Source: an uncultured Blautia sp. (GTDB lineage Bacteria; Bacillota; Clostridia; Lachnospirales; Lachnospiraceae). From it: 64,000 nt of DNA. The notes under the pieces were generated by a model. It had not been told where the DNA came from. It saw only the letters and a list, made by a program, of their open reading frames with translations, and ran no database searches. Below, in pieces: positions 1-8,533 of the stretch; positions within the stretch are counted from its first letter, which is position 1; every line of letters begins with the position of its first letter. Made by a program: the position numbers and the translations under genes. Location of the stretch: the NCBI GenBank assembly GCA_900541345.1, contig UQJE01000002.1, positions 1 through 64,000 on the forward strand, written 5' to 3'.

Positions 1-1497
1 AGAAACTTCCTCATTGTAGCAGGCAAAAATCTCCTCTGTTTTTTCTCCATCACACGCAGGAGTAACAAGACTGACAACAGGAACTACTATAAGTCCAATG
101 ACCATGGCAGCCGCACCTGCATTAATCGGAGATTCTATAAATTTCAAAAACATATTAAGCACAGTAATGCCGACACCTGTGCCAAAGCTTGCCCAAACCG
201 CAGCTTTTGTTGTCCTTTTCCAGAACAGTCCATAAAGGAACGGGGCAAGAAACGCTCCTGCAAGTGCTCCCCATGAAATCCCCATGAGCTGTGCAATAAA
301 TGCCGGCGGGTCAAGGGCAAGAATAACGGATATCGCAATAAAAAAGACAATCAGCACTCTCATAATCAAAAGCTGTTTTTTCTCACTTAAATCCTTTGCA
401 ATATTCCCCTTGATAAAATCCAACGTCAAAGTAGAGCTGGATGTTAAAACAAGAGAAGAAAGCGTTGACATAGACGCAGAAAGTACAAGGATGACTACAA
501 TACCGATTAAAATATCAGGAAGCGTAGAAAGCATTGCCGGAACAATCGCATCATAAATGACAGCTCCATCCTTTCCATAAATCTCCGGCGTATCAAAAAG
601 CCTTCCAAAACCACCCAGAAAATAACAGCCCCCTGAAATAATTACTGCAAATACCGTAGAAATAATAGTTCCCGTCTTAACTGCCTTTTCGTTTTTAATA
701 GTATAAAATTTATGTACCATCTGGGGCAGCCCCCACGTTCCCAACGATGTTAAAATAATAACTCCAAGAAGATTTAACGAATCCAGGCCAAAAAAAGATG
801 TAAATGCACCTGGCTGCCCCATAGTTACAGGCACATCACTCTCAAACTGAGCCAGTTTTCCAACAGCCTCCATAAAACCGCCCTGCCCGCTTAAAACTGC
901 TGCAATTACAGCAATAATGCCGCCAATCATAACAATTCCCTGAATAAAATCGTTAATGGCTGTCGCCATATATCCGCCCAGTATTACATATACACCTGTA
1001 AGCGTTGCCATAATTACAACACACACGGCATATGGAATATCAAACGCCATACCGAACAGTCTGGAAAGTCCGTTATATAAAGATGCCGTATATGGAATCA
1101 AAAAAACAAATACAATTACAGACGCCGCAATTCGAAGTCCATTGCTGTCAAATCGTTTTCCAAAAAAATCCGGCATAGTTGCCGCCTTCAAATGATGACT
1201 CATAATTCTTGTTCTACGTCCGAGAACCACCCATGCAAGAAGACTTCCAAGCACCGCATTCCCGATTCCTATCCATGTGGAGGCAAGGCCATATTTCCAG
1301 CCGAACTGTCCGGCATATCCCACAAATACAACTGCTGAAAAATAAGACGTTCCATAGGCAAACGCCGTAAGCCACGGTCCAACGTTTCGCCCTCCAAGAA
1401 CAAATCCGTTTACGCTGGACGCCTGCTGCCTGGATGCAATTCCCACGCCAATCATCACAGCAAAGAAAATCACCAGCATCGTTACTTTTACAATCAT
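1..1497 (-). CDS. Sodium:solute symporter, partial (3' end outside window)
   Basis: Reading from ATG at 1497 gives 499 codons with no stop before the left edge, so the C-terminus is missing. The protein is a chain of hydrophobic membrane segments with the N-terminal stretch GGRNVGPWLTAFAYGTSYFS, typical of the sodium:solute symporter (SSS, PutP-like) family that imports small organic solutes with Na+. A GGAGGGAAAGAG ribosome site precedes the ATG. It is transcribed divergently from the acyl-CoA ligase at 1758, with well-formed promoters for both in the 260-bp gap; this may mean uptake of an acid that the ligase activates, but that is inference. The substrate (proline, pantothenate, a carboxylate or other) cannot be told from the sequence. 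Confidence 0.9.
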   Translation of the reverse strand, partial: MIVKVTMLVIFFAVMIGVGIASRQQASSVNGFVLGGRNVGPWLTAFAYGTSYFSAVVFVGYAGQFGWKYGLASTWIGIGNAVLGSLLAWVVLGRRTRIMSHHLKAATMPDFFGKRFDSNGLRIAASVIVFVFLIPYTASLYNGLSRLFGMAFDIPYAVCVVIMATLTGVYVILGGYMATAINDFIQGIVMIGGIIAVIAAVLSGQGGFMEAVGKLAQFESDVPVTMGQPGAFTSFFGLDSLNLLGVIILTSLGTWGLPQMVHKFYTIKNEKAVKTGTIISTVFAVIISGGCYFLGGFGRLFDTPEIYGKDGAVIYDAIVPAMLSTLPDILIGIVVILVLSASMSTLSSLVLTSSSTLTLDFIKGNIAKDLSEKKQLLIMRVLIVFFIAISVILALDPPAFIAQLMGISWGALAGAFLAPFLYGLFWKRTTKAAVWASFGTGVGITVLNMFLKFIESPINAGAAAMVIGLIVVPVVSLVTPACDGEKTEEIFACYNEEVS

Positions 1498-1570
1498 CTC
1501 TTTCCCTCCATTTTTCGCTTTTGCTTTGTCGCTTTAAACTGTAACGCTTTTAATTATTAAATTCTCGTTC

Positions 1571-1598
1571 AGTATATCATCTTTATGAAAATTGTCAA
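1571..1598 (-). promoter_or_regulatory. Sigma-A promoter of the symporter gene
   Basis: On the minus strand TTGACA (1598-1593) and TATACT (1576-1571) are separated by 16 bp and point at the ATG at 1497. Matches to consensus are 6/6 and 5/6. Confidence 0.7.
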
Positions 1599-1642
1599 TA
1601 CTTTTCAAACAATTCTTTTATGCAAAAATATCAATAAATCAG

Positions 1643-1671
1643 TTGACATTCCTTACAAAGTTCGGTATTAT
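1643..1671 (+). promoter_or_regulatory. Sigma-A promoter of the acyl-CoA ligase gene
   Basis: TTGACA (1643-1648), a 17-bp spacer and TATTAT (1666-1671) form a near-consensus housekeeping promoter about 85 bp upstream of the ATG at 1758. Confidence 0.8.
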
Positions 1672-1690
1672 AAACATTAGTAAACTTTGC

Positions 1691-1702
1691 CACTTTAAAG
1701 TG
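1691..1702. promoter_or_regulatory. Perfect 12-bp palindrome downstream of the promoter
   Basis: CACTTTAAAGTG is a perfect palindrome about 20 bp past the -10 element, so it lies in the initially transcribed region of the ligase gene. Its place suits a dimeric repressor operator. No regulator gene is adjacent and the match to a known operator is not clear. Confidence 0.35.
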
Positions 1703-1757
1703 TTGATTTCCTGTTGTGTGCAGGAACTAGAATAAGAAAGGGAATGGATGATTTATT

Positions 1758-3392
1758 ATGCCGCTTACTGATATATTAGAAAAAAACTGCCGCCTCTACG
1801 GAGACGATGTCTGTCTTGTAGAAATCAACCCGGAAATGCCGGAAACAAGACGAGTTACATGGAAGGAATTTGAGCTGATTGAGCCTGTACGAGCTCCTTA
1901 TTACAGAAGAGAAATTACATGGAATGTATTTAATGAAAAAGCAAACCGTTTTGCCAATCTTCTTCTTGAGCGTGGCGTAAAAAAAGGAGATAAAGTCGCG
2001 ATTCTTCTTATGAACTGCCTGGAATGGCTTCCTATTTACTTCGGCATTTTAAAAGCCGGTGCTCTTGCCGTTCCTTTGAATTTCCGCTATTCTGCCGAAG
2101 AAATCCAGTACTGTCTTGACCTTGCCGAAGTAGATATTCTTGTATTTGGTCCTGAATTTATAGGCCGTGTAGAAGAAGTCGCAGATGAAATCGGCAAACA
2201 TCGTCTTCTCTACTATGTAGGAGACGGCTGTCCCGGCTTTGCTGAGGATTACACCATGCATACAGCAAACTGCTCCAGCCAGTGCCCGAAGGTCGATGTG
2301 GATGACGATGACTATGCAGCCATTTATTTTTCCTCCGGTACAACCGGATTTCCAAAAGCAATCCTCCACACCCATCAGGCGCTTTTACACGCGGCAAAAA
2401 CAGAGCAGCACCATCACCATCAGACAAAAGATGATGTCTTTCTGTGCATCCCGCCACTTTATCACACAGGTGCAAAAATGCACTGGTTCGGCAGTTTTTT
2501 AACAGGCGGAAAAGCCGTTCTTTTAAAAGGTGCAAACCCGGAATTCATTCTGCGCGCTGTATCTGAAGAAAAATGTACGATTGTATGGCTTCTCGTTCCA
2601 TGGGCTCAGGATATTCTGCTTGCATTGGACAGCGGAAAATTAAAGCTGGAAATGTACCAGTTAAAACAGTGGCGGCTTATGCACATTGGCGCACAGCCTG
2701 TACCCCCAAGCCTTATCAAACACTGGAAACAGTACTTTCCACATCACCAGTACGATACCAACTACGGTTTAAGCGAATCTATCGGTCCCGGCTGCGTACA
2801 TCTCGGTGTAGAAAATATTCATAAAGTAGGCGCTATCGGAAAAGCCGGTTACGGATGGGAAACAAAAGTCATTGACGAACAAGGAAACCCCGTGAAACAA
2901 GGCGAAACCGGCGAGCTTGCTGTAAAAGGTCCCGGCGTTATGGTGTGCTATTATAATGATCCCAAATCTACAAAAGAAGTGCTTCATGATGGCTGGCTTT
3001 ATACAGGGGACATGGCAATGGAGGACGAAGACGGCTTCCTCTTCCTTGTAGACAGAAAGAAAGACGTTATCATAAGTGGTGGTGAAAATATTTACCCTGT
3101 CCAGATTGAGGATTTCCTGCGGACAAACGAAAAGATCCACGATGTGGCAGTCATCGGTCTTCCCGATAAACGTCTCGGAGAAATCTCTGCGGCTATCATT
3201 TCTCTGAAACCGAGCTGCACCTGCACAGAAGAAGAGATTAATCTTTTCTGCCGTCAGCTTCCCCGATATAAACGTCCAAGAAAAATTTTCTTTGCAGACG
3301 TACCGAGGAATCCAACCGGAAAAATTGAAAAACCAAAACTTCGCGAAATTTACGGCGCAGCCCATCTTGTGGAAGCGCAGAACAGGGGATAG
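1758..3392 (+). CDS. AMP-forming acyl-CoA synthetase/ligase (ANL family)
   Basis: This 544-residue protein activates a carboxylic acid to an acyl-adenylate and then to a CoA thioester. The core motifs are all visible: the phosphate loop YFSSGTTGFPKA near residue 190, YGLSES near 335, YTGDM near 415, DRKKDVIISGGENIYP near 433, and the C-terminal catalytic lysine in PTGKIEKPKL near residue 520. Length fits medium/long-chain fatty acid or carboxylate-CoA ligases. The ATG at 1758 is chosen because GGATG lies 7 bp upstream and two nearer ATGs are out of frame. The gene is monocistronic, with its own promoter and a terminator at 3397. Substrate is unknown; the sequence does not look like BaiB bile-acid ligase. 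A run of four histidines near residue 217 is unusual but lies outside known motifs. Confidence 0.88.
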   Translation: MPLTDILEKNCRLYGDDVCLVEINPEMPETRRVTWKEFELIEPVRAPYYRREITWNVFNEKANRFANLLLERGVKKGDKVAILLMNCLEWLPIYFGILKAGALAVPLNFRYSAEEIQYCLDLAEVDILVFGPEFIGRVEEVADEIGKHRLLYYVGDGCPGFAEDYTMHTANCSSQCPKVDVDDDDYAAIYFSSGTTGFPKAILHTHQALLHAAKTEQHHHHQTKDDVFLCIPPLYHTGAKMHWFGSFLTGGKAVLLKGANPEFILRAVSEEKCTIVWLLVPWAQDILLALDSGKLKLEMYQLKQWRLMHIGAQPVPPSLIKHWKQYFPHHQYDTNYGLSESIGPGCVHLGVENIHKVGAIGKAGYGWETKVIDEQGNPVKQGETGELAVKGPGVMVCYYNDPKSTKEVLHDGWLYTGDMAMEDEDGFLFLVDRKKDVIISGGENIYPVQIEDFLRTNEKIHDVAVIGLPDKRLGEISAAIISLKPSCTCTEEEINLFCRQLPRYKRPRKIFFADVPRNPTGKIEKPKLREIYGAAHLVEAQNRG

Positions 3393-3396
3393 ACAA

Positions 3397-3422
3397 ACAG
3401 ACCGCCGGATTCGGCGGTCTGT
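3397..3422. terminator. Bidirectional hairpin terminator
   Basis: Perfect 11-bp arms ACAGACCGCCG / CGGCGGTCTGT enclose the loop GATT, followed by a T-rich stretch on the plus strand. It separates two convergent genes (stop codons at 3392 and 3428). Confidence 0.85.
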
Positions 3423-3427
3423 GATTT

Positions 3428-4294
3428 TTATCTTTTAAACTTCTCTTTTATCAATTCCTCCCCTCTCTGTATCCACGCCTTCATTTCCTCTGTCTCTCCC
3501 AGTATTTCACAAAAAGCCGCATATTCATCATAAATGCCCTGTCCGTGAGAAACCATATACGCTCCTGCATCACTCCCAAGAGCCACATTCACTTTCTTTT
3601 CAAAAGCAAGTCTTAAATTCCGTTCTCCCATTTTTATAATAGGAAAAAGCACCTCATCTTCATATCTTCCGCATCCCAGAAGATTTCTCACTGTCACAAG
3701 AGTGGGAGTCCACACAACTCCGCTCTGCGCCAACATCTCTATGATTTCTTCGTTTATATAGTTGCCATGTTCAATGCTGTCCATTCCTGCTTCTATGGCA
3801 GAGCGGACTCCACAATTTCCATTCGTGTGGCTCATTACTGCCATTCCTTCTCCGTGAGCAATATGTACCATCTCTTTTACTTCCTTTTCAGAAAGAGGAG
3901 CTCCTGTTATCTCTCCCTGATTATTAAAATCAAGAAGCCCTGTTGTCATAATCTTTATAAAATCAGCACCCTGATTTTTCGCCTCAAGAACAAGCTCATG
4001 ATATTCTTTCATAGTAGTGTAGCTTTTTCCCACAATACTTCCGTAATGTCCCTCTCTGTGAATAGCAAAAACAGGGGAGCGATAATCAATCCCATACTCC
4101 GGCGCAAGCTCCTTTGCCCTTCTGGATACGCCAAGGGCATCTCCGCCGTCCCTTATAAACGTAATTCCTCTTTCTTGATATTCCTGAAAACATCTGTGAA
4201 TTGCCTGATCCTGCACTCCGTTTTTATGAAGGCTGACCGCCTCTTTATAATTGATTCCATCCATAATCACATGGGCGTGACATTCACCAAGCAT
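3428..4294 (-). CDS. Amidohydrolase family metal-dependent hydrolase
   Basis: A 288-residue TIM-barrel amidohydrolase. The metal-binding HAH pair lies at residues 6 and 8, followed by a lysine in FIKIM, histidines in SHTNG and IEHG, and the catalytic aspartate in GSDAG. This is the layout of imidazolonepropionase-like and related amidohydrolases that cleave C-N bonds in cyclic or amide substrates. The protein is shorter than the usual 380-420 residues and lacks the N-terminal beta-sandwich half, so it is a minimal form. Start: ATG at 4294 has AGAGGTGAT 5 bp upstream; a GTG at 4303, which overlaps the stop of alaX, is possible but coincides with that ribosome site. Likely co-transcribed with alaX. 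Substrate unknown. Confidence 0.75.
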   Translation of the reverse strand: MLGECHAHVIMDGINYKEAVSLHKNGVQDQAIHRCFQEYQERGITFIRDGGDALGVSRRAKELAPEYGIDYRSPVFAIHREGHYGSIVGKSYTTMKEYHELVLEAKNQGADFIKIMTTGLLDFNNQGEITGAPLSEKEVKEMVHIAHGEGMAVMSHTNGNCGVRSAIEAGMDSIEHGNYINEEIIEMLAQSGVVWTPTLVTVRNLLGCGRYEDEVLFPIIKMGERNLRLAFEKKVNVALGSDAGAYMVSHGQGIYDEYAAFCEILGETEEMKAWIQRGEELIKEKFKR

Positions 4295-4299
4295 TCTTA

Positions 4300-5448
4300 T
4301 CACCTCTCAAAGAACTTTCTGATTTCTTCCTCAGACGAAGACACCGATCCCTGTACAAAGAATGGCTTCCCACCGCCTCTTCCATTTAATACCTGATTCA
4401 TTTCTTTTGTAAACTCCCGGAGATTTCCATCTTTTTCTCCCATAGCATACTTATATGTTCCATCTCCATTATCAGAAAAAACAGCACAGCAGCCACAGCA
4501 CGTCTGCATCACCGCATCAGCAAGCTTTCTCACACTGTCTGACTCCATATTTTTCTTAAAAATAAGAACACTTCCAGCACCTGCCCATTTTTCTGCCTCT
4601 GCCTGGAAAATCTCAGCTTCCATATCAAAAATTTTTCCTTTTAAGCGGAAATTTTCTTCCTGAAGACGTTCTACTGCTTTTGATGTTTCCTGAGGCTTTG
4701 CAGAAAGAAGAACAGATACCTTACTGTTTTCCTTTGCTATCTTTGAAAAATAGTCTATCACACGCTTCCCGCTTATCATTTCCACACGAACTCCCTGGCG
4801 AAATTTTACAACAGACAGAAACTTGACAGCTCCTATTTCTCCTGTATATGCAACATGTGTTCCGCAGCAGGCACAGATATCTGTTCCCGGAAATTCCACG
4901 ATACGCACCTGCCCCGTCAGCTCCTTCTTGCTTCTGTAAGGAATATTTTCCAGCTCACTTTCTGAGGGATAGGTGATTTGAACCGGTGCATTTTCCCAGA
5001 TTTTTTGATTTACTCTGTCCTCAATTTCCTGTAACTGTTCTTCGTTTAAAACTCCGCTGAAATCAATGGTAATCACATCGCTTCCCATATGAAATCCCAC
5101 ATTGTTATACCCGTATTTCTCATGTACAAGACCACTTACCATATGCTCGCCGGAATGCTGCTGCATCAAATCAAAACGGCGCTCCCAGTTGATTTTCCCA
5201 TGAACCTGACTTCCTTCTTCCAGAGCCTTGTCTACATAATGAATCAGCTCTCCGTCTTTTTCCTGAACATCCTTTACTTCCGTCTCTCCAAGACTTCCAA
5301 TATCACAGGGCTGTCCGCCCCCTTCCGGATAAAAAGCGCTCTCGTCCAAAATAATCTCGTAACCGTTTTCTCCTTCTCTGCACTTTAAAACCTTTGCATC
5401 AAATTCCTTTATATACACATTTTCATAATATAGACGTCTTGTTTCCAT
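4300..5448 (-). CDS. alaX: Alanyl-tRNA editing protein AlaX (long form)
   Basis: Free-standing homologue of the alanyl-tRNA synthetase editing domain, which hydrolyses Ser-tRNA(Ala) or Gly-tRNA(Ala) in trans. Visible zinc-site motifs are HSGEH (residues near 98-102) and CCGTHVA (near 195). A DHHA1-type C-terminal domain with RGGGKPFF closes the 382-residue protein, so it is the long AlaX class. A central stretch with KAVERLQEEN fits the usual coiled linker. Start: ATG at 5448 with GAGGT 7 bp upstream; an in-frame codon at 5496 has no ribosome site. It overlaps or abuts the amidohydrolase downstream. Confidence 0.9.
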   Translation of the reverse strand: METRRLYYENVYIKEFDAKVLKCREGENGYEIILDESAFYPEGGGQPCDIGSLGETEVKDVQEKDGELIHYVDKALEEGSQVHGKINWERRFDLMQQHSGEHMVSGLVHEKYGYNNVGFHMGSDVITIDFSGVLNEEQLQEIEDRVNQKIWENAPVQITYPSESELENIPYRSKKELTGQVRIVEFPGTDICACCGTHVAYTGEIGAVKFLSVVKFRQGVRVEMISGKRVIDYFSKIAKENSKVSVLLSAKPQETSKAVERLQEENFRLKGKIFDMEAEIFQAEAEKWAGAGSVLIFKKNMESDSVRKLADAVMQTCCGCCAVFSDNGDGTYKYAMGEKDGNLREFTKEMNQVLNGRGGGKPFFVQGSVSSSEEEIRKFFER

Positions 5449-5481
5449 CGTATCTACCTCTTTTCTAAAAAATTCCTTCCT

Positions 5482-5487
5482 ATTATA
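5482..5487 (-). promoter_or_regulatory. Candidate -10 element of the alaX operon
   Basis: TATAAT on the minus strand lies about 35 bp upstream of the alaX ATG. The -35 region 17 bp further upstream (TATCAT) is poor, so the call is weak. Confidence 0.35.
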
Positions 5488-5584
5488 TAATAACATACTT
5501 CATAATGATACAATCTTTCAGGTATCTTCTGTTCCTGACAGTACCAGTATAGTCCCTGAAAAAAAGATTCGCAAGTAGTTCCTC

Positions 5585-5605
5585 TTTACCAAAACTTATG
5601 GTAAA
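5585..5605. promoter_or_regulatory. Inverted repeat upstream of the ABC exporter
   Basis: TTTACCA and TGGTAAA form perfect 7-bp arms around a 7-bp spacer, about 50 bp before the ABC transporter start codon. The symmetry and position suit an operator. No adjacent regulator gene is present. Confidence 0.35.
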
Positions 5606-5652
5606 CTAAAAAAAGTATCATGTAACTTATTTCTCTTGTAAAGGAGATACAT

Positions 5653-7419
5653 ATGAAAAAGAAAATAAAATTAAAGCATATTCTTTCCAAATTGTACCAT
5701 CTGCTGGATGCCCGGCAAAAGAGAAGCTTTCTCTTCATTGTCGTAATTATGATTTTATCTTCTGCCCTAACCCAGTTTACCCCAAAAGCAATCGGCTGGC
5801 TGACAGATGATATACTGATTCAGGAGCAAATAGAATTTTTCAACATCATTCCCGTACTTCTTCTGATTCTTGTTGTAAATGTTGTAAACGAACTGATTAA
5901 AATATTGCGCAGAATCATGGTAGAAGATACAGCCACCAAAACAGAAAAACGGGCACGCGGACTTGTGATTACTTCACTTTTAAAAGCCCCCTTGTCTTTC
6001 TTCAAAGAAAATATGACAGGAAATATCCATGGGAGGTTAAACCGCTGTCTGGAAGGCACGATTAAACTGGAAAAACTTATCTTTATGGATTTTGCACCGG
6101 CTATCTTTAACAGCGCCGCTGCAATTTTTGTAATTTTCACCACACTTCCCGCTGTTCTGGCGCTTCCTATGCTTCTCGTCATTCCAATTGGAATCGGGAT
6201 TGTATTCCGACAGATCAGCACACAGCAGGGCATCCGCGTAGAACTTCTGGAAACAAAATCCTCTATGGACGGAACAATTGTAGAACTTTTAAACGGAATC
6301 GAAGTAATTCGAATTACAGACAGCATTTCCCTCGAGGAAAGCAGATTTGAAAATAAATCCGAGTTTCTGCGCAAAAAAGAAATGAAGCATCATAAGCAGA
6401 TGGCAAAATATGACTGCTGGAAATTTATAAATGAAGTCACTTTCACAGTGCTGATGATTGGGATTTCCGCATACCTGGCAACCCAGGGAATTATCAGTGT
6501 CGGTGCAGTGCTGACCTCTTATCTCTGTTTTTCCCAATTAATAAAACCGTTGGAAGAGCTTCACAGAATTTTGGACGAATTATCTGAAAGCGTGATTCTT
6601 GCAGATGATTTCTTTAAGCTGGCAGAAATACCAAACGATTTTTCCTATACAGAAGTAAACAAAGCGACTTCCGGTCCCAATGTTATCAGCCCCTTCATTA
6701 ATATTAAGGATCTTCACTTTTCTTATGATAACCAGGCTTCTGTTTTAAAAAATCTGAACCTTTCATTTGAAAAAGGAAGCTTCACAGGAATTGCAGGTCC
6801 AAGCGGCTGCGGAAAATCTTCTTTTATAAAAGCAGTCTGCAAACTGGAACAATATGAAGGAGAAATCTTTATTGACGGCGTGGATCTTCGCTCTCTTTCC
6901 AGAAAAGAACTGTCCCGGATTATCGCCTTAGTTCCTCAGTCCCCATTTATTGTAGCAGGAACCATATACGAAAATATCTGCTATGGACTTGACAGAATGC
7001 CTTCTCAAAAAGAAGTAGAAAATGCGGTAAGAAAAGCCTGTCTGACAGAATTTATAGACAGTCTTCCAAATAAGCTAAACACAGTTTTATCGGAAAATGG
7101 CGGAAACTTATCTGGCGGGCAGAAACAGAGAATCGCCATTGCCAGAATTTTTCTTCGAAAACCGGAAATTCTGATCCTGGATGAAGCTACTTCCGCCCTT
7201 GATAATACCTCCGAACGATATATTCAAAATGAAATTGAAAAATTAAAAGAAGAAACCAAAATGACTGTGATTTCCATTGCCCACAGACTTACAACCTTAA
7301 AAAATTCCGACCGGATTCTTGTTATGGAACATGGAGAAATTGTACAGACAGGAAAATACCAAGAGCTTATAGAAAAAGACGGTATTTTCCGACAGATGTA
7401 TGAAGGCAAGCTGAAATAA
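5653..7419 (+). CDS. ABC transporter, fused permease-ATPase (exporter type)
   Basis: A 588-residue half-transporter of the ABC-B exporter class. Residues 1-310 hold about six membrane helices; the ATPase domain follows with Walker A GPSGCGKSS near 380, the Q-loop in LVPQSP, signature LSGGQKQR near 485, Walker B ILILDEATSALD and the H-loop in SIAHRL. Such proteins work as dimers exporting lipids, peptides or drugs. There is no second half-transporter next to it, so a homodimer is likely. The ATG at 5653 has AAGGAGA 6 bp upstream. No peptidase domain is present, so it is not a bacteriocin maturation exporter. Substrate unknown. Confidence 0.9.
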   Translation: MKKKIKLKHILSKLYHLLDARQKRSFLFIVVIMILSSALTQFTPKAIGWLTDDILIQEQIEFFNIIPVLLLILVVNVVNELIKILRRIMVEDTATKTEKRARGLVITSLLKAPLSFFKENMTGNIHGRLNRCLEGTIKLEKLIFMDFAPAIFNSAAAIFVIFTTLPAVLALPMLLVIPIGIGIVFRQISTQQGIRVELLETKSSMDGTIVELLNGIEVIRITDSISLEESRFENKSEFLRKKEMKHHKQMAKYDCWKFINEVTFTVLMIGISAYLATQGIISVGAVLTSYLCFSQLIKPLEELHRILDELSESVILADDFFKLAEIPNDFSYTEVNKATSGPNVISPFINIKDLHFSYDNQASVLKNLNLSFEKGSFTGIAGPSGCGKSSFIKAVCKLEQYEGEIFIDGVDLRSLSRKELSRIIALVPQSPFIVAGTIYENICYGLDRMPSQKEVENAVRKACLTEFIDSLPNKLNTVLSENGGNLSGGQKQRIAIARIFLRKPEILILDEATSALDNTSERYIQNEIEKLKEETKMTVISIAHRLTTLKNSDRILVMEHGEIVQTGKYQELIEKDGIFRQMYEGKLK

Positions 7420-7475
7420 CACGCAAACAGAAAAATAATTTACTGATTCTGAAGTCTTCCCATCTGTTGGTGCGT

Positions 7476-7481
7476 TATAAT
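7476..7481 (+). promoter_or_regulatory. Candidate -10 element of the sigma-factor operon
   Basis: A perfect TATAAT lies about 30 bp before the inferred start of the sigma gene. No convincing -35 hexamer is seen 16-18 bp upstream. Confidence 0.4.
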
Positions 7482-7512
7482 AAGTGAACGGGTAGAGAAA
7501 GGGGCTGATCAC

Positions 7513-8016
7513 ATTTCACAAGAAGAATATCTGGCATATTTAATAGAGCAATATCAAAACTTAATATATTCCATATGTCTGAAATCAATCGGCAATCCCT
7601 TTGACGCTGAAGATTTAACACAGGAAGTGTTTCTGTCCGCCTACAAAAATCTTTCCCGTTTTGATGGTATGTACGAAAAAGCATGGCTCAGTAAAATAGC
7701 TGTACGGAAATGTCTGGATTATTTAAAAGCAGCCGGACGGCGTACCATCCCCACAGAAGACACATATTTTGCACAGATTGCAGATAACGGTTCCTCCCCG
7801 GAAGAAACCTGTCTTCTTACAGCATCTGACAAAGAAGTGGAAAATCTCTGTATGAGTCTGAAAAGCCCTTATCGGGAAGTGGCAACCGCTCATTTCTGCA
7901 ATGAGCTTTCTGTGGCAGAGATTGCACAACAAAATGGCAAAAATCCAAAAACCATTCAGACACAGATTTACCGGGCAAAGGCTATGTTAAAAAAAATGCT
8001 GGAAAGGAGTGATTAG
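7513..8016 (+). CDS. ECF-type RNA polymerase sigma factor
   Basis: Homology is clear over the whole frame: region 2 with LIYSICLKSIGNPFDAEDLT followed by QEVFLSAYKNL, and region 4 with LSVAEIAQQNGKNPKTIQTQ, the promoter -35 reading helix. The frame is open from 7453, but the conserved N-terminus (EEYLAYLIEQY) lies upstream of the first ordinary start, a GTG at 7627 which would delete half of region 2. The best start is an ATT at 7513, 8 bp after AAAGGGG, giving 167 residues as expected for this family. Only ATT, ATA and CTG are available, so the start is non-canonical or mutated. The stop codon touches the anti-sigma ATG, so the pair is translationally coupled. Confidence 0.75.
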   Translation: MSQEEYLAYLIEQYQNLIYSICLKSIGNPFDAEDLTQEVFLSAYKNLSRFDGMYEKAWLSKIAVRKCLDYLKAAGRRTIPTEDTYFAQIADNGSSPEETCLLTASDKEVENLCMSLKSPYREVATAHFCNELSVAEIAQQNGKNPKTIQTQIYRAKAMLKKMLERSD

Positions 8017-8502
8017 ATGCACATAACCGAACAAGAAAAAGAAAATTTTCAAAACGGCTCTATGACAACAGACGAAACCATTATGCTTCTGGAGCATCTG
8101 AGTAACTGCGACTTCTGTCTGAATGACCTTATATCGAAAGAAGAACAACGTCCCACCGTATCTGCCCCCGCTTATCTGCAGGAACAGATTTTGAGAAAAG
8201 CAGCTTCTCCTGAAATCCAGGCACAAAAAGCTGTAAAACATACTTCGTATCGTATGCAGATGTTTTACTGCGGTCTCCGCGCTGCCACCGGAGTGATTGT
8301 GGCTCTTTTCCTTCTCTTCACTCTCGGATCAGTAGATTTTGCATCTCTGAATCCACCTCAGAACATACACACAGAAGCGAGAGAAGCGCCCCCTTCCGGA
8401 CGCCGCGGAAGCATTCTTTCTGATTTTTCCAGAAAGATACACAAAGGACTGTCAGACGGCACAACACAGGTTACCGATTATCTAAACGATATTTTCAACT
8501 AA
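8017..8502 (+). CDS. Putative zinc-finger anti-sigma factor, membrane-anchored
   Basis: The ATG follows the sigma stop codon directly (TAGATG) with AAAGGAG just upstream. The 161-residue product has the ZAS-like motif HLSNCDFC (H-x3-C-x2-C, residues 28-35) in an N-terminal cytoplasmic part, one membrane segment near residues 86-106, and an extracytoplasmic tail. That is the layout of anti-sigma factors that hold a partner ECF sigma at the membrane until a signal arrives. Function is inferred from gene pair order and motif; overall sequence similarity to named anti-sigma factors was not tested. Confidence 0.65.
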   Translation: MHITEQEKENFQNGSMTTDETIMLLEHLSNCDFCLNDLISKEEQRPTVSAPAYLQEQILRKAASPEIQAQKAVKHTSYRMQMFYCGLRAATGVIVALFLLFTLGSVDFASLNPPQNIHTEAREAPPSGRRGSILSDFSRKIHKGLSDGTTQVTDYLNDIFN

Positions 8503-8533
8503 AATCTTATAAAATAGAATGGAGGCAATTATT

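Noticed and set aside
956..1195. Plus-strand reading frame inside the symporter gene
   Set aside because: It is antisense to a well-conserved membrane protein gene and has no ribosome site; the same holds for many similar frames opposite atp, fab, lacZ and pot genes.
1498..1570. CcpA catabolite-response (cre) element upstream of the symporter
   Set aside because: The best stretch around the GCGTTA sequence misses several invariant cre positions.
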